In this document: positions 45,402 through 48,990 of the stretch, piece after piece
Numbering within the stretch: position 1 is the stretch's first letter
Layout of the letters: the number at the start of each line of letters is the position of its first letter
From: a virus
DNA: 48,990 nt
Direction: 5' to 3' (one strand)
IMG/VR virus record: IMGVR_UViG_3300032287_003534
Location: 1 to 48,990 of that record
Position numbers and translations under genes: made by a program
The notes under the pieces: model-generated
Told to the model about the DNA's origin: nothing
Databases searched by the model: none
Seen by the model: the letters and a program-made list of their open reading frames with translations, nothing else

Positions 45402-46448
45402 ATGCAGCAAGATCCTTGGGATGCGGCGGGCCCGCATCCGGCGGACGACCCGCGCCCTGGGACGGGCGTCTGGGACGTGTGCGCCGGGTGGGTCCACAGT
45501 CGGTGGATGGTGCCACGTCGCTTGTACGGGTGGCAGTTGGTGGAGCGGTTGACGAAGCCGTTGATCGTCGAAGAGAAGACCGCAGCGCCGGTGTGGATAC
45601 CGGGGCGCCTGCGGCCGGACGAGGAGGGCAGGCTGCGCCGGTGCAAGGCGAACGTCGAGGCGCTCTCGATGCTGATCCTCGACTGCGATGACGGGACGCC
45701 GGTGGAGCGACTGCGGGCGATGGGTGATGGAGCGGCCGATGCGGTCGGCGGGGCGTACTCGCTGCTTCGCATCGGCCACACGTCGTTCTCGCACACACCG
45801 GCGAAGCCGAAGGCGCGCATCGTCTTCCCCCTGTCCGCACCGGTCGCGGCCGAGCGCTGGGATGCCGTGTGGCTGGCCGCGCAGCGGTGGGCGGCTTCGT
45901 GCGGCGTGGTGATTGACAAGGCCGCCAAAGACCCGTCGCGGTTGTGGTTCTCAGCGGCTGCGCCGCCGGACCGGGCGCACCTCTTCGAGTCGTGGGTCGC
46001 GGGCGGGACCTTGGCGGCGGCCGGGTGCGACGCACCGCAGGACGGGGCGCCGGCGCTGCTTGACCCGGCGTGGCTGGTCCGGTCGTTCCCTGCGCCGCCG
46101 GTGGAGCGCGCCAACAGGCCGATCACCTTGGCGCGGTTCGGCGCCGATGACGTGCCAGTGCACGAGCGCCGGGCGAAGCGCATGCACGGGCTCTTGGCGC
46201 ATCGGGTCGCGCACCTGCAGCAGATCCCGCCGGGCGGGGGGCAGGCGATGTCGTGCTTCGGCAACGGGCGGCTCGTCGGGCAGGCGACCGCAGCGGGCTT
46301 GGTGCCGGACCCGGATGCGTGGCTCTTGGCCTTGGTGGACGCGGGCATGGCTGCAGGCTTGCCCGAGAAGCGCACCGCCGACAACGTGCGCCGGGGCTAC
46401 GCTCTGGGGCTCACAGAACAGCTTGATCAAGGGGTGTCCGATGAGTGA
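45402..46448 (+). CDS. Primase, archaeo-eukaryotic type (putative)
   Basis: A 348-residue protein. LILDCDDGTP at about 90-99 supplies a D-x-D pair, followed by HTSFSHTPAKPKARIVFPLSAPVAAERWDAVW at about 126-157, a layout I associate with AEP-type primases of plasmids and phages. C-terminal helices include NGRLVGQATAAGLVPDPD and TADNVRRGYALG, which look like a primase C-terminal helical domain. With the VirE-type helicase overlapping by eight bases it forms a replication initiation pair beside the iteron origin. Catalytic His was not assigned with certainty. Confidence 0.65.
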   Translation: MQQDPWDAAGPHPADDPRPGTGVWDVCAGWVHSRWMVPRRLYGWQLVERLTKPLIVEEKTAAPVWIPGRLRPDEEGRLRRCKANVEALSMLILDCDDGTPVERLRAMGDGAADAVGGAYSLLRIGHTSFSHTPAKPKARIVFPLSAPVAAERWDAVWLAAQRWAASCGVVIDKAAKDPSRLWFSAAAPPDRAHLFESWVAGGTLAAAGCDAPQDGAPALLDPAWLVRSFPAPPVERANRPITLARFGADDVPVHERRAKRMHGLLAHRVAHLQQIPPGGGQAMSCFGNGRLVGQATAAGLVPDPDAWLLALVDAGMAAGLPEKRTADNVRRGYALGLTEQLDQGVSDE

Positions 46449-47769
46449 GAGCAAGAGGGGCGCGGGCGGCAAGCCGGAGGGCGGTCGGAGCGGGGCGGGC
46501 GAGGGGCGGGTCAAGGTGCCCCCGCCGCCGCGGCAGCCTGCAGCCGATGCGCGGGCCTCGCTGATCCACACGATCCGGTCGCGCATGGTCCATCCGGCGG
46601 GAGCCGTCGAGATGGATGAGCACGGGCGGCAGGTCTTCGTCAAGTCGCCGATCCGGTGCCTGGAGAACATCGAGGTCGCGCTTGGGACTGATCCTGTCTT
46701 CGCCAAGAAGATCGACTATGACGGCTTTGCGGGCAGGTTGAGCTACGACGGCGCCGAGGTGACCGATGCCGTTGTGACTGAGATCACCATCGGGCTCGGA
46801 CGCACCTTCGATCTACGGGTGCCGTCTGCGCAGGTTGCTGAGGTGATGGGCTACCTCGCCGAGCGCAAGTGGGCGCGCAACCCGCTGCAGGACTACTTCG
46901 CCGGGCTCGTCTGGGACGGCGTACCCCGGATCGACCTGCTCTTGACGCGAGCCCTCGGCGTCGCTGACAGCGGGCTGCACAGGGCGATCAGCCGGGCGTG
47001 GGCGATCAGCGCGGCGGCGCGTGCGCTCAAGCCGGGCTGCAAGGTCGATACGGTGCTGATCCTCGCCGGCAAGCAGGGCGCGGGCAAGTCGACGTGGTGC
47101 CGCACCCTGTTCAGTGATCGGTTCTTCTGCGATACCCGGTTCAAGCTTGGCGACAAGGACGCGCTGCAGGGCCTTCGCGGCGTCTGGTGCTACGAGCTGG
47201 CCGAGCTGGCGAGCACGCGAGCGAAGGACGCCGAAGAGGTCAAGGCGTTCCTGTCGGCACAGGAGGACCGGTTCCGGCCGCCCTACGGCAAGTCGATGAT
47301 CACGCTCAAGCGGTCCACGATCTTCGTGGGAACAACGAACCAGCCGACGTTCTTGGCCGATCCAACCGGGGCGCGCCGGTTCTGGCCGGTGACGGTCGGC
47401 AAGATCGACCTCGCATGGACGGCGGCGCACCGAGATCAGCTCTGGGCGGAGGCTGCAGAGGCTTTCCGCAAAGGTGAGCCTTGGTGGCTGGATGACGCGC
47501 GAGAACAGCAGATCGAGGACGCGCGGGGCATCTACGAGCACGATGACCCGTGGCACGGCTCGGTTCTCGCGGCATGTTCCGACGAAGGTCGACGGATCGA
47601 GGGGGTGACAGCTCGCGAGGTGCTTATGCAGACCTTGGGGAAGGACTTGGCCGACTGCTCGCGGGGCGACGAGATGCGCGTCGCCGGAATCCTCGGGGCG
47701 ATTGGGTGGGTCAAGAAGCGGTCGCAGGTGCTCGGGCGCCGCGAGATGCGGTGGTTCCCTATGACATAA
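46441..47769 (+). CDS. VirE/VapE-type replication helicase
   Basis: A 442-residue protein. ATG 46441 overlaps the primase stop. Residues 1-50 are disordered and basic. The P-loop is GKQGAGKS at 210-217 after VDTVLILA, then DALQGLRGVWCYELAELAS with the Walker B-like acidic pair, EVKAFLSAQEDRFRPPYGK, and FVGTTNQPTFLADPTGARRFWPV with the conserved Asn sensor and Arg. This is the VirE (PF05272-type) AAA+/SF3-like domain common in phage and mobile-element replication proteins. It probably opens the origin just downstream. Confidence 0.85.
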   Translation: MSESKRGAGGKPEGGRSGAGEGRVKVPPPPRQPAADARASLIHTIRSRMVHPAGAVEMDEHGRQVFVKSPIRCLENIEVALGTDPVFAKKIDYDGFAGRLSYDGAEVTDAVVTEITIGLGRTFDLRVPSAQVAEVMGYLAERKWARNPLQDYFAGLVWDGVPRIDLLLTRALGVADSGLHRAISRAWAISAAARALKPGCKVDTVLILAGKQGAGKSTWCRTLFSDRFFCDTRFKLGDKDALQGLRGVWCYELAELASTRAKDAEEVKAFLSAQEDRFRPPYGKSMITLKRSTIFVGTTNQPTFLADPTGARRFWPVTVGKIDLAWTAAHRDQLWAEAAEAFRKGEPWWLDDAREQQIEDARGIYEHDDPWHGSVLAACSDEGRRIEGVTAREVLMQTLGKDLADCSRGDEMRVAGILGAIGWVKKRSQVLGRREMRWFPMT

Positions 47770-47830
47770 ACCGCCCCGCTCTATGCAGTCCTGCAGGGGC
47801 GATGAGCGGAGCCGCTTGTGATCTTGAGTA

Positions 47831-47871
47831 CACCCCGGCAGACGCTACAACGTCGCCGGGGTGCTGCTTTT
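47831..47871 (+). terminator. Terminator of the primase-helicase operon
   Basis: CACCCCGGC and GACG pair with CGTC and GCCGGGGTG (13 bp with an A bulge, loop CTACAA), followed by CTGCTTTTA. A strong intrinsic terminator between the helicase gene and the origin. Confidence 0.85.
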
Positions 47872-47890
47872 AGCGGTTGTCCGCTTCGAT

Positions 47891-48291
47891 GGGTGTGGCA
47901 GACCTCTGTTCAGGTGGCCGTCGAGGTGTGGCAGGATGGGCGCCGTTGTGGTCGGTGTTCTCGTCGTCGTGCCACACCTCATGCCATAGATCATCGGTTG
48001 AGGTGTGGCAGCGAAAGTCGGCCTCTTTCCCCTTCTATCTACTCTCTGCCATACCTGTTCAGTATAAAAGTAGAGTAGAAGTAGTGGGAGGGCTGCATAA
48101 TCAGTGCATACGGAGCGCATAGGAGTCTGGAGTTTTGCCGAAAAGGTGTGGCAGGTGTGGCAGCGGACCTAAAGCCAGCCTCAATCCTACAGCTTCGCTG
48201 CCACACCTCGACCCCAGAGCTATGGCACCGCGTGGCAAGGTGTGGCACCGCCAACGATGTCAGCACCTTAGCGGCGCCATGAGGTGTGGCA
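47891..48291 (+). repeat. Iteron cluster, probable replication origin
   Basis: Ten copies of AGGTGTGGCA: plus at 47891 (one mismatch), 47924, 48001, 48144, 48153, 48238, 48282; minus at 47970, 48047 (one mismatch) and 48199. The copies at 48144 and 48153 abut. Between copies 5 and 6 lies the most AT-rich stretch of the genome (about 48020-48090, with TATAAAAGTAGAGTAG), a natural unwinding site. The whole 47770-48420 region has no credible gene. It lies next to the primase and helicase genes. All of this fits a plasmid-like iteron origin. Confidence 0.75.
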
Positions 48292-48327
48292 GGGCGCAGT
48301 GGTCCCGGGCCGACCTCCAGCGGCACC

Positions 48328-48396
48328 GCATAGAACCGCCGCGCGTATGCAGACGACTGCATAGAACCGGGCCGCCGCATGCACGGCATCGCATAG
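48328..48396 (+). repeat. GCATAG repeats beside the origin
   Basis: GCATAGAACCG occurs at 48328-48338 and 48359-48369, with further TGCATA/GCATAG copies at 48094, 48105, 48117 and 48391. They form a second short-repeat set on the right flank of the iterons. Protein-binding sites or part of the origin; no further evidence. Confidence 0.45.
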
Positions 48397-48425
48397 TCGG
48401 CCCCGCGGAGTAGCCCGCCCGCCTA

Positions 48426-48454
48426 TTGCACCCCCGCGCCCCCTGCGCTACACT
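48426..48454 (+). promoter_or_regulatory. Promoter for gene 48553
   Basis: CTATTGCAC with -35 TTGCAC (48426-48431), 17 bp, TACACT (48449-48454). Start near 48461. It could also feed the late genes if the genome is circular. Confidence 0.7.
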
Positions 48455-48552
48455 GACACCAGCGGCCGCCGGGCCAAGCTCGGCGCGAGCACCCCGACCG
48501 GTGGGGCATCACCGGGCGGGAGGCGCGGCGGTCGCTCTCCACCCGGTGCCTC

Positions 48553-48885
48553 GTGCCGCTACCCGCAGTCCTGCCGGCCCAGCCCTCCCCCGACGACGGG
48601 CGGCCCGATTGGCTGCGCTCGGCGCCGCAGGTCGCTGTTGACGTGTGGGCCTTCGTCCGCGGGCTGGGGCACGGCGAGTACGTCACCCAAGCCGCGCTGA
48701 TCGAGGCCGTGCCTGCGGTGGTCGACGAGCGCGGAGCAATGCGGGTCGAGGCTGTCAGCACGCTGCGGGCTCTGGACGTGCGGCGCGAGTATGGGCCGAT
48801 CATCGACGGGCGCGCCGAGGTCCGCTGGCGCCGCGCGCCGTGGCAGGCACCGGCGCCCTGCAGCAAGTGCGGGCGCGGTCGGTGA
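48553..48885 (+). CDS. Small protein before the late genes, possible regulator
   Basis: A 110-residue protein from a GTG start; no strong ribosome site is seen, so the start is uncertain. Residues about 25-95 (QVAVDVWAFVRGLGHGEYVTQAALIEAVPAVVDERGAMRVEAVSTLRALDVRREYGPIIDGRAEVRW) could be a winged-helix: helix, TQAALIEAV turn, then strands. The C-terminus has CSKCGRGR. Because it would precede TerS on a circular map, a late-gene activator is conceivable. Confidence 0.5.
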   Translation: MPLPAVLPAQPSPDDGRPDWLRSAPQVAVDVWAFVRGLGHGEYVTQAALIEAVPAVVDERGAMRVEAVSTLRALDVRREYGPIIDGRAEVRWRRAPWQAPAPCSKCGRGR

Positions 48886-48917
48886 CTATGCCGATCAGCG
48901 CGGCACTTTCGACGAGG

Positions 48918-48935
48918 CGTATCATTTATGATACG
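48918..48935. promoter_or_regulatory. 18-bp palindrome, operator candidate
   Basis: CGTATCAT-TT-ATGATACG is a perfect 8-bp inverted repeat around TT in a region otherwise 70% GC. It contains TATCAT and TATGAT, both close to a -10, and lies just before an ATG at 48936. It looks like the site of a dimeric repressor. Confidence 0.55.
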
Positions 48936-48990
48936 ATGGGGGCATGTGCCAAGGGGCGCATCCCCCCGGGTGCCCTTTCCCTAGATCGGA
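48936..48990 (+). CDS. Partial small ORF running off the end
   Basis: ATG 48936 opens 18 codons (MGACAKGRIPPGALSLDR) to the window end. If the ends are joined it continues for 17 more codons to TGA at 51-53, overlapping the TerS TTG start, the same stop/start overlap seen throughout the genome. An alternative ATG at 48944 in another frame would close after 25 codons. Weak call. Confidence 0.3.
   Translation, partial: MGACAKGRIPPGALSLDR

Noticed and set aside
1-48990. tRNA genes, CRISPR arrays, integrase or transposase
   Set aside because: I looked for tRNA T-loop sequences, regularly spaced repeats and recombinase motifs and saw none. The iterons at 47891-48291 are unevenly spaced and in both orientations, so they are not a CRISPR array. 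A tRNAscan run would be decisive for tRNAs.

Overview
The window reads as one essentially complete genome of a tailed, siphovirus-like bacteriophage with roughly 70% GC. The TerS and TerL genes open the window. They are followed in canonical order by portal, scaffold, HK97-fold capsid, head-tail connector, tail tube, tail chaperone, tape-measure and tail-tip genes. I found no tRNA, integrase, transposase or CRISPR array. A lipobox protein and an M15-type endopeptidase fit a Gram-negative host, but the host cannot be named from sequence. A 10-nt direct repeat (1-10 and 48973-48982) and a small ORF that closes across the ends suggest a circular or circularly permuted molecule.

Layout. 1-21860 (+): packaging, head, tail and lysis genes, mostly with overlapping stop/start codons. 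21863-36055 (-): early/accessory genes, including an RNA-independent series of small proteins, ThyX, a RuvC-like resolvase and a RecT-like annealing protein with a YqaJ-type exonuclease. 36253-39092 (+): dUTPase, a DnaN-like sliding clamp and two unknown genes. 39093-39485: no protein gene; three tandem promoter-short RNA-terminator units. 39486-45112 (-): DNA adenine methyltransferase-like protein, zinc proteins, SSB, SF2 helicase, HNH nuclease. 45402-47769 (+): AEP-type primase candidate and VirE-type helicase. 47770-48552: terminator followed by ten copies of an AGGTGTGGCA iteron, the likely replication origin. 48553-48990 (+): a possible regulator and a small ORF running off the end.

How it works together. 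The phage encodes primase, helicase, SSB and a sliding clamp but no recognisable DNA polymerase, so it probably recruits the host polymerase onto its own clamp. Its dUTPase ends in a QLGLF clamp-binding motif and its methyltransferase ends in QGRLF, suggesting both enzymes travel with the clamp. ThyX and dUTPase supply dTMP and keep uracil out. The exonuclease, RecT-like protein, SSB and RuvC-like resolvase form a recombination set.

Control is unusually legible. About seventeen sigma70-like promoters on both strands share a -35 near TTGCAC, exactly 17 bp, and a -10 near TAGGCT/TACGCT. Five early (-) promoters add an upstream box ACTTTCTT at a fixed 18 bp. Three late genes start inside an identical hairpin that sequesters the start codon. 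One predicted small RNA carries a sequence complementary to the Shine-Dalgarno region of early genes. These RNA-level elements are the most novel part of the window.
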